Shown piece by piece: positions 1 through 14,200 of a stretch of 64,000 bases of DNA. The translations under genes and the position numbers were made by a program. Below the pieces are notes generated by a model, which saw only the letters and a program-made list of their open reading frames with translations, searched no databases and was not told where the DNA came from. The stretch comes from Phallusia mammillata (taxonomy: Eukaryota; Chordata; Ascidiacea; Phlebobranchia; Ascidiidae): NCBI GenBank assembly GCA_003260075.1, contig QLIY01000381.1:19865-83864 (forward strand), given 5' to 3'. Each line of letters begins with the position of its first letter. Within the stretch, counting starts at the first letter, position 1.

Positions 1-28
1 TAAAAATTTTGCTCTCTCTTTAAAACAG

Positions 29-1876
29 TGCCAGAGAACAGCTCTGCATCGCGCGTCGTTGTACGAACAACAGGCGATCGTTGATCTTCTTCTACAACGC
101 GGAGCCGATGTAAATAGCTCAGATAAGGTAACAAACCATGTACGACACGAATGCCTGATGGGTAGGGCAATAAAGTGTATGGAAATAGAGGCACGAAAAA
201 CTTATTATGCTTGTTGAAGCTCACAAAGAAATTGTGGGCATGAAAATTGGATATTTGTGACAATTTTGATTAGTTTGGATAATATATTTAATGTAAATTA
301 AAAATGCTTGTATTTCCAGCTTTTAAACACACCTCTTCATTGGGCGTGCAGGGGTACGAAACTCGAAATAGTACAACTATTGATGAGTTACAATGCTAAA
401 GTCAACACAAGGGACAAGGTAAAGCTTTCAAACGATATCAGTAAAACGGAATGCAAAGCTCGACGATTTAAAGTTGACGAAGCCATTTGCTTAACGTTAA
501 TCTTCAACCTCATACCGGTGACTTTTCGCTTTGACGTCAAACTACTCCATTACCCGCTGAACAAACCAACATTAAACTTTTAAACAAACTATTGCCACAC
601 GTGTTGTTTGACTACACACGTGTAGTCGGAAATGTCGGGCCAAAGTGTTACCAATCACCGGAAAAATATAACCGCTTTTATTTTGCAGTTGAGAAACGCA
701 CCTATACACGTGGCCACAAGGGTTGGATTTGTGGAGTGCGTGGATTACTTGTTGGAATGCGGTGCGGACATTAATATGCGTGATAGCGAGGGTGACACGC
801 CAATACATGATGCTGTAAGGCTGGGCAGGCCCAAGGTCGTAAGGTCGTTGATACTTCACGGTGCCGATATGAGCAGCAAAAACAAGGTGATTTCGCATTA
901 ATGAGCTTGTTGTTAAATCCACTGAGTTCATTCTTGTTCATCTTTTTGCCTTTTCCTTTTTTTCTTATTTTTGTTCAAATCCACATTTTAAAGAAGTCTG
1001 TGTTTTTTCCTTGTTATCGTAAAAAAGCATTTTAGGAAGTCTGCTTTATCCCAATAAAGTGTAATTTCGAATCATTATGACCCATGGTTGAGACAAGGGA
1101 AGGGTGACACTTTTTTACTCCATGGACAAATGCTTTTTTTAATCGGTCATTTTTCTGTTCGTAAAAACGTGATAACCTTTAATATAATAACTAAGTAACA
1201 TATTTTCAAATGGCGCTTAATGTCCTTCATTGAACATGTCTTCAAGTCCCACATCTACGCATTCGTTTTATGTGTATGAAATTTTTTTTCACAGAGTGGC
1301 AAAACAGCCGTGGACATGGTACAAGTGTGGTACAACAACACCAAAGAGGCTTTACATAAAGCAGAAGAGGAACGAATTCGCAAAGGAATCAACGTGGAAA
1401 AGCTTGCTGACGAGATGGATATAGATTCTTGGGACGGAGATTTCGAGTTTCAAGGCAGCAGCTGTTCAAAAGATTGTGAAAAAGACGAGCAAACGTCAGA
1501 AGAATCCAATGAACCAAGTTTAAGTCAAATTGCCAGTTCTTTGGCAGAACAACAAATCAATACGAATGAAATGTGCCAGCAGACATCGACAAATGATGAC
1601 TTAAGCAAAGAAGAGACCACTGTTGGAACAGAACCCAAATGCGATGTCCCAGCACCTTTAGCTCTTGTGGAAACGGCATCTACTCAAAGCGAAGACACAG
1701 TTACATCGACTGAGACCACTTCTCCACCTCCCAAATCTCTAAAGTTTGATCTTTCCCAAATCCACCAAGCTTCAGTTGAGGAAATTGAAGAAATCATGTC
1801 ACCCTCCATGGAACAGCCGGAACACGGTCGCTTAGTCTTGTACCACCGACGATCCATATCTGGCAACGAAGTTTAA
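29..1876 (+). CDS. Muscle ankyrin repeat protein (ANKRD1/ANKRD2-like), 3' part
   Basis: Four coding exons are visible: 29-127, 320-418, 689-886 and 1295-1876. Each ankyrin exon is a multiple of 99 bases (one or two 33-residue repeats) with phase-0 AG/GT borders; earlier exons lie left of the window. The exon at 689 contains EGDTPIHDAVRL and the last exon opens with SGKTAVDMVQVW. These match the end of the ankyrin block in vertebrate MARP proteins (CARP/ANKRD1, ANKRD2, ANKRD23: GDTPLHDAVRL, then AGKTPMDLV). In vertebrates these proteins link the sarcomeric titin N2A region to nuclear signalling; that role here is inference. Unlike ANKRD1, which ends soon after the repeats, this protein has about 165 further residues, rich in Glu, Ser and Thr and lacking domains. 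The stop is at 1874-1876. Family call is firm; which MARP it corresponds to is open, since ascidians may have one pre-duplication gene. Confidence 0.85.
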
Positions 1877-2089
1877 CTGACACATTTGGATTTCGGAATG
1901 AACAGATTTACGTTTAGTCTGGTCCGAGCAACCGCGCTTAATAGCATGTACTGGACCAGTCTACTTCATATAATATTTTTGTAGTATGAAAGGTGCATAT
2001 TGATTTTGTTTTTACTAGTGAATGAATGGAACATTATTTGGCATTTGATGTAGTACTGTCCTTATCTAAAGTCATTAACATTTCAAAAA

Positions 2090-2095
2090 AATAAA
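2090..2095 (+). terminator. Poly(A) signal of the MARP-like gene
   Basis: AATAAA lies about 214 bases after the stop codon, giving a plausible short 3' UTR (1877 to about 2115). Confidence 0.6.
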
Positions 2096-2119
2096 ACATT
2101 AAAATTTTCTTCCCGTACG

Positions 2120-4388
2120 TGGCGTTAGTGAGCCGAATTAGTTAAAGTAAACTAGAGGCTGTTTAAATTAGATGTAAAAAAAGGTTCAATACCATTTTAT
2201 ACAGATATTCAACCAAACATTTTGCATATTGAGCCCTTTGAAATGTATGCTTCCTTTTAGGCTCTTACAAGTTCAGAATTTTTAAAACGGTGGTCAATTT
2301 GTGACTTGAGCAAACTACTAGGCTAAACTTCTAGGAACTGCAAAACCTGGATAGCCAGTGTGCCGAAAAGTCTGAGCTCAAAGGTGAATGCTCGTTACCG
2401 GTTTCTAACTCTGCAAACTGAAATCAATAATTAGTTACACTTTGTGGGTAAATAACATACATGAGTTGAGATTTAGAAATGAGGTTAAAACTCAAACATC
2501 GTGTTTAGCAGGCTTATCAGTTCAAGCACACCCAAGTGTTTGTTTAATCTCAACTGGAACTTGCCGTTCAAAGTCCTGTACGTCTAAAATCATATGGAAA
2601 AAATCGAAAACCACTCATGTTATACCATGTTCATGAATACGAGTTCTTCTAAAGGGCGAGCAAGCCACTTACTGAAACAAATATTAGGTTTAACTTGGGG
2701 TATAAATTTTGCTTTACATTTTACGTGATTAAAAAGTAGTACGCGTTAAAAGATTTCAGTAATTCAAAAGATTGTGAACAAGTCCTTAGCAAAGTTGCAC
2801 CAGCCTTAAAGATGACAAAAACTTCCTTCAGCAGTGGCTCCAAAGTCCAGTCAAATTAACATAATAAGCACAAGCATCGTCGCGTGGGCAACCTGTGCAC
2901 AATAAAGGCTAGAAAAAAAACGACGGCTTTGCGCGAGGTCTTGATCAAACAGGGTTTTGGCGCAAGGCACATGTCGAGGCGAGATGTCTTTTATCCACAA
3001 CCGGTGTCTTTCAAACTTCCAGTGAGCAAACACACTTCTAGGCCGAGATAAGAGAGCCCCCAATGTAATTGAGTGTCGGGCGTGCACCCCGGGCCAGTCA
3101 GGTGCAATGACTCGACGGTTAAGTGATCGAAATCTGGCGTGATACTACGGTGCTAAGCTTTGAGGTTTGTCGATGCAGAAATTGTTTTTAAGGGCGTATT
3201 AAGGAATGACAGTTTGTTTACCCCATGGAAAGCTAGTTAGTGCACAAATGTTTACTCGATTGGTCGATAGTGTTTGTGCATTTTTTGCAATTTAAAGTGA
3301 ATCTATTTTCGAAAACGATATCGCGAAACTTCAGTATCAACTTATCAAGTGGCCGAGTTCTTAGAATTTCAGCCAGATATTCATGTTTTTGGCACACTGA
3401 TGAATACGTTATTTTGTTGCATCACCGCTGTGTAAGTTAGGTGTAGATCTGCTATTATATGTTGGTTAGTTTAGGACTGAAATTAGCTCAACAAAAAAGC
3501 AGAATAAGCTTTTTGTCAGATTTTTAGTGCTTAAAGTAGTCAAGCTATTTACAGTTTTTTTTGAAAAAAGGCTTGTCTTTTGTTGAATCGCGTTTCTGGT
3601 TGAACAGCAAAAATCACAATACGTGCTTAGCAATACATTTCCTCAGGTAATATGCGTTTAAAGTATCAGTACGTACATCTCAGTCCCGAAAGCGATTTTC
3701 AAGTGAGATTTGTTTAGACAGTCACCATCCTAAACGTGATCATCGACTGGTATAAAGTGGTAATTGCCTGTCGCGTGTATTCAACAATGGCCGTGTCTAT
3801 ATTTAGATTCGCAAAATGACTTGCGATATCCAGGGTCAAACAAAGGCCCGGTTCTTAAACATTGGAACATTAAGCGACTGACCCCACAGCTGAACTAACT
3901 CAATTGCAAAGCAGAATCTTTGTTTATCTTCGCTCAATTGACTTTAGATATGTTGATGATCCACAGTTAAAAGAAATTCATTTGGATAGTGAAAATTTAG
4001 TACTTGAGTTTTGGAACTAATTGCCTTCGAAAAAGTCTATTTTTGAACCGGAAAAGGTGCGACACAGTGTGAAAAATGTGACAATTTCGCGGGCTAAGCA
4101 AAATTGTTATTTTTCCGAGTAACGACCATTGTCACATCGTCTTCATTTGGGCTAAACTTTAGGTGTAGTGTGTATGTTTAGCGGGATTTGCAGCTGACAA
4201 ACATTTTACAGTGATGAGTTCGATTTAGTCGCGACCACACACGACGGACGTGGGCCACCGCCGATCGCGTTTATGTTACAAATTCGGGTTAACACAGTAA
4301 CAAGCCCGTGATATGTGTTAAAATTACGTGCAAGTATGAAAATCGGCGCTACAAACAATTTCACACAGGTGTTATAATGATGATACAC
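2120..4388. other. Intergenic sequence, nothing recognised
   Basis: Only short, biased open frames on both strands. No splice-framed exon, tRNA-like fold or repeat boundary was seen. Confidence 0.5.
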
Positions 4389-4700
4389 CGTCAAGACAGG
4401 AATGTCAAAGTTCTAGTTCAAGGTAGCGTAAAGATTTGGTAGTTTGAGTTATTAAAGAGATTATTAAAGTTTAACCAAGAAGGTAGGTGGATTTGTTCCG
4501 GTAATGCTACTGTACTCTGTGGTGGGGGGGGGGGCCGTCAAGACAGGAATGTCAAAGTTCTAGTTCAAGGTAGCGTACAGATTTGGTAGTTTGAGTTATT
4601 AAAGCATTTGAAACATCTTAGGATGGCTTGGATATTTTTATTTGTTTAAGCAAGAAGGTAGGTGGATTTGTTCCGGTAATGCTACTGTACTCTGTGGTGC
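4389..4700. repeat. Contig-end duplication around a 10-base gap
   Basis: The segment from 4389 (CCGTCAAGACAGGAATGTC) is repeated from 4535. The copies are separated by the G run 4524-4534 (one real G plus ten). The two copies carry a substitution and a larger insertion/deletion (second copy near 4610-4655) but end with the same CTCTGTGGTG. This looks like two allelic contig ends laid side by side rather than a genomic tandem repeat. Confidence 0.7.
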
Positions 4701-4822
4701 AGTTAAGAAAGAATTGTCTTTAGTTATACTTTACAAACCAGTCAGCTTTTTATCGCCGTACAACCATTAACTTAAACTTAAGGATGACTTCGCTTAGCCG
4801 TTCCCCCATACACCATGTGTAG

Positions 4823-5240
4823 GGCATGTATTAACAGTATGTGTAACCTGCGTTCACGCCATGTTAATCACACAAATTGGGAGAAATCAACGATGGCAGA
4901 TGATCCGATAAAGTAAGTGCTGTTGTCGATATTTGACTGCAAACTTCCGCAGTGTCATGTCGCGAGATCGGTTCACACAACACTACACAACACACGAGTA
5001 CACAAGGCATGTGTGAGTAAGGCGCGGGGGGGGGGTGCATGTATTAACAGTATGTGTAACCTGCGTTCACGACATGTTAATCACACAAATTGGGAGAAAT
5101 CAACGATGGGAGATGATCCGATAAAGTAAGTGCTGTTGTCAATATTTGACTGCAAACTTCCGCAGTGTCATGTCGCGAGATCGGTTCAGCAACACTACAC
5201 AACACACGAGTACACAAGGCATGTGTGAGTAAGGCGCGAA
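4823..5240. repeat. Contig-end duplication around a 10-base gap
   Basis: About 200 bases (4823-5025) recur at 5037-5240 with roughly six differences, separated by exactly ten G (5026-5035). Both copies contain the candidate start exon at 4893/5106. Confidence 0.7.
4893..4912 (+). other. Possible orphan initiator exon (allelic copy at 5106-5125)
   Basis: ATG in the context CAACGATGG opens a tiny frame (MADDPIK in this copy, MGDDPIK in the second), which runs straight into a strong donor, AAA|GTAAGT at 4913. Both copies keep the ATG, the frame and the donor. It could be the first coding exon of a gene whose other exons I cannot identify, or of a 5' leader. Chance is quite possible for so short a feature. 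Confidence 0.2.
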
Positions 5241-8200
5241 ATACCCGGTAGAGCAAACTTCGCTATCGCTGATGTCAAATGGTAAATGTCATGTTGATTC
5301 ACTGATAAACGTTCAGTGTGGTTCTGTGTCAATCACTGTAGTAAATATATGTCCAAAAAGTTTTTTTTTATAGAGTTGGACGCGTTGTTTAACGGTTGCA
5401 CGGGTGACTACTCTGGCATATTATTTGTTATCTGACTGCTGGTTTTGGAACCCCCATAAGTGTTTAGGGGTTATCAGTTTACGCACTGTTAAGACGTAGG
5501 CTATTTGCGTCTGTAGACTAATCATCATTTGTCAGATACCTTTGAACATAGTTCGAAATACCGCACTTGTTAAAATACGCTATTAATAGCGTATGAAATG
5601 TAACACAAGATCAACAAGAAACTAGAGTTTCATGTAAGCGTTCGCTGTACTGGTTGTTCCAGGTCGTGTAGGGAGATTGAAAACGTGCTTTGCGCTCCGA
5701 ACTGAATTTGTTTACTTATCTAATTCGTCTGTCACTACTTGACATTGACCGAACTAGTTTGATGTGAAGCATATTTACCGACTTTTACCAAAGTTATTCC
5801 CCGCTTAAAATAGTTATTTGATTCGTAATGCGCACCAATGTTGATAAGGTCACAGGTTAACGGTCACAACATACGTACGTGAAATTCTAACTTCTAAAAA
5901 TATCTTAAATAATTACCTACTGAAATGCATTACGATAAATATTTTCCTAGGTTTTAATTACAGCACCAAGGATGAATTTTTTTCGTAAAATTTCGTTATT
6001 TGCAACTCCACCTCTGTGGAATAGGCAATTGTTTTATAAAGTGGTCTAGCAATCGAAATTATTTTGTCTTATTTGGGGCCCCATGATATTTTACGCAGCA
6101 TTTGCATTTAAGGCGGTGTAAAATGTCCAAACTTTTCATAATATTTCGAAGGGATAATCTTTAGTCTGAATAGGTTTGTGCCATGTTTTAGAAGTGTCTT
6201 TAAATGCCATAATATCACAAATGTACACTTAAACAGCCTACATAGAAAGTCTTTGTCCGACCCAGATTCCAATTTGTTTCCGTCCATCACTGTGTAACAA
6301 CCCAAACGCATTCTTGGCAGGACCTTTCATGGGGTGATTCTCACACAACAGCAATAAGACACGTATTGAACAGCGATTGTAACGTTAAAATAACGCCGAC
6401 ACAAAGCCCTAACATAACGAGGCTATTGACTGACGGTGACCTCTCAGAACGACAAACTAATTTAAGTCGACATTGAAGGTGTTTGTTTACTTTGAAGCGC
6501 CATTTGGAAGTGAGAGTTTCCTAGGAACACGTTTAGACGATACTAAGACTAGCTGCAAGGCAAGGAAATAGCTTTGGACGCTGCGCAAAGTAGAGCGCGA
6601 GGCCCTTTATTCCGAGGGTATGAACACAAAGGAAAGTGATAACCGCGTCAATAGAGCTCTGGAACGCAAACACGAGTTCAGGAATTGAAAGCAACCTCAA
6701 CCTGGGGCAGTTACTTAACGCTGTACGGTTGATCTTAGAGTGTGGCCTATATGTCAAGTTTGGTAATGGCTGGTGTTGAGTGATTTCGCTTATTGGTGAT
6801 TGGAGTGTGAGCGACCATTACACAAACAAGCCACGAAAACTGAGAGCTGATAGTCACAACAAAAATCCCACTGCACGGACTGTTGCCTTTGAAAAAAAAA
6901 GACGTCTGACAGATATAATGAAACAGCAGGTGTGATTTAACCGTCTTTCGTTCGTAGCTGATTAAATCGTCTTGCAAATTAAACACACTGCCAGTGTAGC
7001 CTGGTTAGATAAACATGTTTTCTCACCCCAGTTCCAAACATTTTCTCCAATCTGCATTACCACTGCGCCAAACCGCAATAACATCAGCGAATACGAGGTC
7101 CCTGTTGCCTTAACTCGCTTCAGTGTGATGGCGCCAACAGAACGCAAATTAACTTCCAAGGTCAAACCAGGCGCGTGACCTTCGGAGTTCATGTAATGAA
7201 ACCGAATCTAGCGCTTAATTTCAAGGCCCAGTGACAGCGGTTGACCATAAAACCACTGCCGATAGGTCGTGCCTGAAACAACTTTGGCCTGGCAATATCG
7301 TTCCGGCAGGTTATTGTGACGAACGTGATCGTTAAACATCACTTACCCAGTTTCCGGGGGAATTTTGACCTGACAGGCGAACGGTTGATCTCATACCGAA
7401 AAGCAACCTTGTTTTACAGCCAATTAAATCCGCATTTGTGCAACCCGTAACCCCACCCTTGTTGTAAGCGCGAAGGCAAAAATGCGACGTGATTCGTTTG
7501 CGACGATCCGAGACCGCTTTGCCAACATCCATATGAACAGAAGCTCTTGTAAGTCTGAATAAAAAACGCTTTAGATGCTTTTGTGGAGGCCGGTAAGCAG
7601 AAAAATTGGTTAACCGCAGTTCAGGGAATCAATGCCTCTCTTTCAGCGCAAGGTAATTGTTATTTACCATGAAGGTCAGTGACCATGACATATTTATTGT
7701 CGGTGTTGGAATTTTGATCTTGCGCCAGCTTTAACTAAGCGTTGGAGGCCGCCTACATTGTTGATTTTAGCACACAAAATTAGATGCAACGTTTTTGGGC
7801 AAAATTGCCGTAACAAAGGAATTCTATTGGGGTATTTGGGCAACGCGTGCCAACGTATTTCGCGGCTAATAATTTCGATTTCACGCACGAATAATGAAGA
7901 GAATCTTGACATGCAGCACGACCACCGGCGAAGCGAAACTAATTTCTGCTCAGTTGAGCAAAAAGCTGACACGACATTCTTGCAAAGTTGGTCCCTGATT
8001 CCTCAGAAAACGTATTACTTTACTGCAAGGGAAGAACGGGACTGAGCGCAAAACTGTCAGTCAGCTTAGAGCCACGTCTAATTACCTCCGATATAATTGC
8101 TGTGAAACGTTTTCTTTCAACACTAGTCAACTGCACTGCGACAACAAACGTCAAAAAATGAAACTTTTATTGTGAAGAAAAAATTCAACCAAATGTACAA

Positions 8201-11200
8201 GAATTTTCGGGAGAGTGGTGAAATATATTTTTAATTAAAAAGCGTTTAGGTGTGCATGGGCATTTATGTACATTAGAATTCGTCAGCTAAGAAGCTCAGA
8301 AAGAAACTGTCCTTGTTATATTAATGGCTGTTCAAACACGAGGCCTCGGGTTGGGATGAAAATATTTACTAGCGTTTAACACCTATCCAAAGTAGGTTGT
8401 CTCATTTGAATATTATCCAACCTTGATTAAAACAGCGAACGAAAACGAACAACTAATCGATTGTTTTAAGAAGTTAGTTCACACAAGGAGTGGTTTATTT
8501 GATTTAGTGAGCAATGTTGCAACTCTAAGCCCTACTTTTCAAATTTGCTGCAAAATCTTAAAATCGAGTTAAAAAAACAAATTTTGGCAGCACCGTTTAC
8601 AAACTATTTTTTGTGGAGCTAAATATAGCCCGGTATTGTTTGCACTCAAAACAGCCACGCCTAATTTGTTGCAGATTTATTTGCAGCCGTTTTACATTCA
8701 TTTAACTTTGGTTTAGCCAAACTGTGTTGTAGCAACATTCTGTAATCAGCTTTACCTTTCTGTTGAAACGAACAAAGCAATTTGCCCGTTTTGGGGTAAA
8801 GCAAATTTTTTAGTTTACAAGCAACACCGTAATGTAATTTTTAGTTTAAGAAACTAGATGTGTAGGCTATGCCGCCTTCGGGGAAAACCTTTGAAGGGCA
8901 AATGGTTTTTGGACATTGTAATAGGTTAGTTTGGGGCAAAACATCACAAAAGCATATGGATTTGTTGTGAGTTATATTTGTATGCATTTGGTTTATATGT
9001 TTATTCGTAGCCACAAGAATATGATTTATTAAATTAAGATGCTCTCGAAAATATTTTATACGTGTATTTATTGATTAATGTAGTCTGACGTAAATCAGGT
9101 CATTCTATCGAGCAGGATGTTGAAATTGTATCCTAATTTCGGACATCCGGTCAAGCATTGTGGCCATACTGTACACAGCTCCTAATAGTAGAAACACACT
9201 TTATCTATTGTGCAACATAACGACGGTTTGTACCTACGTTTTGTTAATCTCTAAATACAATCGGTCTGTATATTTGTACAAAAGAAGTGAATCTGAACGA
9301 CCCAAAATGTAATGTAGACTTATACAGCAAAACCGAAGTGAGACTATCTTATAATTAGCTTTTATGATTCAAATTATCACTCCTGGCAGGCTAAAAGCCC
9401 CGAAAGGCGATTTTGGCGTTTCCTGGCAGATGAAGATGGAAATTAGCGTACATCCAATTATCGTCTTTTTATTTTCGTGCTTCACGCGTATCCTGAGACC
9501 ACACCATTAATAATGCACGGTCTTGATTGCTTTTGCAACCGCTGAAACGATTTTTTAGCTTTTTGACGCATTGAGTGCTTCTATGGTACGATAATGACGT
9601 TGAGAGGCAAATTTTGCCTGGTGCATTCGATTTATTTTAGCAGTCAAACTGGCTAGGTCGAACCCACATGCAAAGATTAAGATGTAATAGGATAAGGTGG
9701 AGAAAGTGTATGTTTATCAGGCAACCCTGCACACTTTTCACTTGGGCTGATACGTGGTGGTGGTTTACGTTTTCAAGCTTATGGAACGAACAAATTCCAC
9801 TAAAGACCTTATTGTACGCAAACCACTATTGAGTTTTGTTTGCTCAACTTATGGCCTTTGTTCATTCTAAATTTTTTAACTGGATTTGAAACATAATTGT
9901 GGTAAGATGGTTCCGTTTTTGGCAGATAGTTTGTATTTTTTTGGTAAAATCAGACATTTTCATGTCACTTAACATTTTCAAACAAACAAAAAAATATTTG
10001 TGAAAATGTGCTTTTTCTCTTTCGATTTTTATGTTGCGTTGCTTCCACATTTAAATTTTCCAACACCCTTTTCTTGTTGTTTTCATTTAATACCAGAATT
10101 ACTCGAAATTCTGTACTCTCGAGTCAGTTGGAAAGAGACCTAATCTATAGTGACAGCTCTAATCTATTCGACTTCTACACTGAAAACAGAATTTTTGATT
10201 AACCCCAAAAGAGTGTGTTCGGCAACAAAAATCGATGTCCTGGTGTTATTCCTATGTTGTTGGGATATTGAGAGCCACCCAAGACGTTGCGCGGAGATTG
10301 AGGGCCAGCAAAGGCCGCCAACATAAGCTGATTGACTCGGAAACGGTTGAATTATTCATTCGGACGTGTAGGTTTAACTCGGTTACACGCCCGTCTAATG
10401 GAATAAGAAGGTTTCGATATGAGAGTGACCGCTCCTAGAACCAACCCCGTTGGTTTATCCCTCCCCTGTCCTTTCTGTTCCCTTCAAGATGATGATGATG
10501 ATGCAATAGAATGTGGGGCGAAATAGGGTAGAACAGGAAGTTGAGAGTCTCGCATTTGTGTGTGTCCTAATCCTGCTCTGCTGACGTAAATTCACGAATC
10601 AACACCTACAGCCAGCGCCCTTGGGAATTCGGTTACAGTTTATGCAGCTTTCCTTCTCGCGTCATCATTTCTATTTGTTTTACCTTGTTACCACCTGCAG
10701 TGATTCACTCCGTTCTGTGGACTCTTTTGTCGTTGTTGACCAGCAGCGGCGACAAAGGACCTCCATTCTTATAGGCCTAATTCAATCAAACTCGAAGAAA
10801 ACAGGTAACCCTTGTTGACGCTGCTACCCCGCCAGCACCCAAACAAATGTCCCTTCCTGTGGCGACGCGTTCACCTAAACCTACAACAGGATGAGTCTGC
10901 ATCAACGGTCGCTTCCGCCTCGCGAGCAAACAGTGACTCACAAATTAGGTGGTTCCCCGCGACTTCAGCCGAATTACAAGAACACCCTTTTATCGCTTGC
11001 ATGTGATCCGATGATCAAAATAACTCTCGTGACCAATAATGAACAAAGTTTTTCTCCGAACTTAATGTCAACACTCGATTGTGGTGACAGCTCTGACTCA
11101 CCGGCGCGGGGATTCCCCCTTCGACGTGTCAGGATCGATGTCGTTTCGCTAGCCGTTTCTAGTGGCCATATACTGTGGCTTGTTCGTCCGATCAATCATT

Positions 11201-14200
11201 CTTGGCGCTCCAGCCGTCCAAACAGCGACCCCACACTGGCAGAAATGACTGTGAGATTTAAGCCGTGCGGACCCTTGTAATAACAAACCTATTACGCGTA
11301 GTATTTGAAAGAAAACCAACTTTGGCAGCAGTTTCAGGGTGGTATTGACTTCTGTGTTGTTGTGGCTTTGAAATAAAAATTTTAAATGATTATTTTGTTA
11401 GAAAAGTTTTAGAACAGTTGGGAAGAAATGTGATTTGTTGTGTCTCACAGTATTTTGGTTAGTTTTGTGCAGCATTGAGGTAACACAAAACCGATAAAAG
11501 TGCATGGATGATAGACGACAAATCGAAATGTCACGTATTGTAGGATGAGTGTGAAGGGCATAAAGGCGTAAATTATCTGTTATCTGTTGCAATACCAGAA
11601 CGGTGGAAACAAAATGTGAGTAATAAGTCGATTTTAAAATACGGTCAACCACATTGGTAGCAATGCAAAACTATTTTGGTCGATTACTTTTGGTGAGAAA
11701 GGATCAAGAAGCGCTTCGGTGCACTTGAACTGAAACTTGAGCTTGAGTTTGGAATTCTTGACACGGAAATTATGAATCAGAACTTCTGTTTTCCCAAACC
11801 TCTTTAACTGCTTGTTGATTACAATAGAACTTATATGTAGCCAGTAAATAAAAAGTTCTGCAGGTGACGTCATTTTTAATCCATTTTACAACAAGTAGTT
11901 TGGAACAAAAGTATAACAACGTACTTAGACATTCAGGTACATTTTGGGGGTACTAAGTGCTCCCCTGTAAAAATCTTATTCCTAAAGGTTGTATCACTCA
12001 TTGATGACACAACTAAAGTAGTTGTGACAATACGGCGCACCCAAAAAAGGGTGTTGTGACGGCAAGCAAATCAGTAGTCTTTTTGAGTAAACAACCACTT
12101 GAAAGATGGCACACCTTGTGTACAGTGTTTTGTGAAAACTCAATTTGCCAGGTGACATATAGTTAAGTAAGCTTAATTCAATTTGCCAAGTGGTCACCAA
12201 GTGAAAGTTTTTTTTTATAGAACCAGGATTGGGTTGTTTCTTGTATGTATCGTTGGAGCATACAGTATCGTTGCAGCATATAAAATGCACTTTAAATGAA
12301 ATTATTTACTTGAGATTTGCCCCTTTACGCGATGTTATTACAGTGTAAATGCTTGGACGAGGTTGTTTAGTTTTCTTCAAAACAAATTCCAGTCAACCAC
12401 AGCGCTTTGTCTGTTGCCCCATAACATTGTAAAACTCCCTTGTGCTGATTGCCCTTAAGGTTTTCAGCGATTATTTCACGAATGTGAAGGGTTGTCACGC
12501 CCCCTGTATAACTGCCGCAGAGTGGAGGAAAGCCCTTTGCGTCCGTTGTTGCGTCATCGAGGTTGTGTAGAGAAAGTCAAGCTCTTATCCAACCGGGTTA
12601 ACCTTAAAATCTTCTCTTAACTTACGTTGAAGCGAAAATGTTCCGAAGTCTTTGTAGACTACGTATGGAATTTAATAAGGCAAAACAATCGCTGTCCTCA
12701 TTTTTTCCCAGTGTTTCTAACATTTTGGTACCAACATACCCCTTTTGTGAATTTATTAGAGATATTTGAACCACTGGAGTTGTATTTTGGGTCGGGATTT
12801 TCGGTTCGCATTAAAGCTTAAGGGTGCATAAATGGGCTTAATTCGGGCCTGACTTTATACTTGACCCCAATGTGGTATTTTCGCTTGGTTTCGGAAATTT
12901 TGTTCGTTTTGTTTTTGGCAACTATTTTGGTTCGTTTTGTTTATATGTTTGGGTTGGATTTTTGCCTTCGGCTTCCGGCCTAGATCCGGTTACAACTCCG
13001 TGCACCCCTACTTGAACCTAAACTTCACACGAATGTCTTTTCCGAAATGTTTTTGAAATTACAACCCCACTAAAACCATACCACAGATCGCTGTGAACCC
13101 TGGGTTGGAAACGACTGCATTAATCGATCGTCTTTTTAAACAACAAAATTCGATTGTGGGCCCAATTTTACACCATTTTATACAAACAAATCAATAAACA
13201 TTTCAAGAACAAAGTCATTAGAAAACAGTTACTCAAAGCTGTCGCTGAACTAACTTGGTTAACCTTGACTTTTTTAAAACAGTTTGTCAGCTGGCACTTC
13301 AACTTGTTGTTCAAAAGTAATTGCGCGTGAAAGTTAGGCTCATAAACACCAGGGCGTTTCTGGTTGACAATTCTTTGATGAATAGATGTGTTTACAGTGA
13401 GTTAGCTGGTCGTAACAGTGCCGGTACGCATTAACGTTCTTTTCGGTAAGCCACGTTATAGAATACAGTTGTAGGTGAAGCTATAAATAAGGGTGACTTT
13501 TGGTCCTGTTGTTGCGAACTGCATTTGTACGTCTAGTCATATAAAGTTCGTCTGCAAATCTTTATCATAGGTTTACGAGTGTCTATACGACTTGGTATCA
13601 ATCGATCATCAGCTGTGTTTTAGCGCTTAATCCTTTAAATTTTGAATAGTGACATCATCAGAAAATATAACAGGGTATCAGAACAAGAGGGTTAAATCCT
13701 TCGACCCAGCAATTTAGCGGAGGGATTAGGTTCTGGAGTAGCTTAGTGACTTCAGGGCGCTACTTCAAATAAATGTTTTATGTCACACATTATCGGCTTA
13801 TAGAGGATTTGTCTAATGAGATAAAAGCCCTTGAAGCAGTTAGGGTATTATGCCACGTGTTTTACAAACGCTATGATATGAAGTAATTTTCCATGAAAGA
13901 CCGCGCAAGGCTGCCCAGTTTTGAAGCAGTTTTAACAAGGGTAGATCGACTACATGAGTATACAAGAGATTATATGTTCAGCAGGGATTTTTCAAGTTCG
14001 CATAGCAGTCAGTTTATGGGAGTGTTATGAGGTTAAACATGATTTGCTCTGGGGCAATCAGTGTAGTACATAAACAATTAAAACCCAAATCTGAATTGTA
14101 CGTAGATTTTACAGCAAGACCACAAAGTGAAATGCGGAAAGGACACATTTATGATTAAACAAACGTGCGTCCAGCATACGCAATTATTCACCAGGTGTTG

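Noticed and set aside
10891-11280. 129-codon open frame in a GC-richer patch
   Set aside because: No family resemblance, no splice context, and several short overlapping frames in the same patch; composition explains it.
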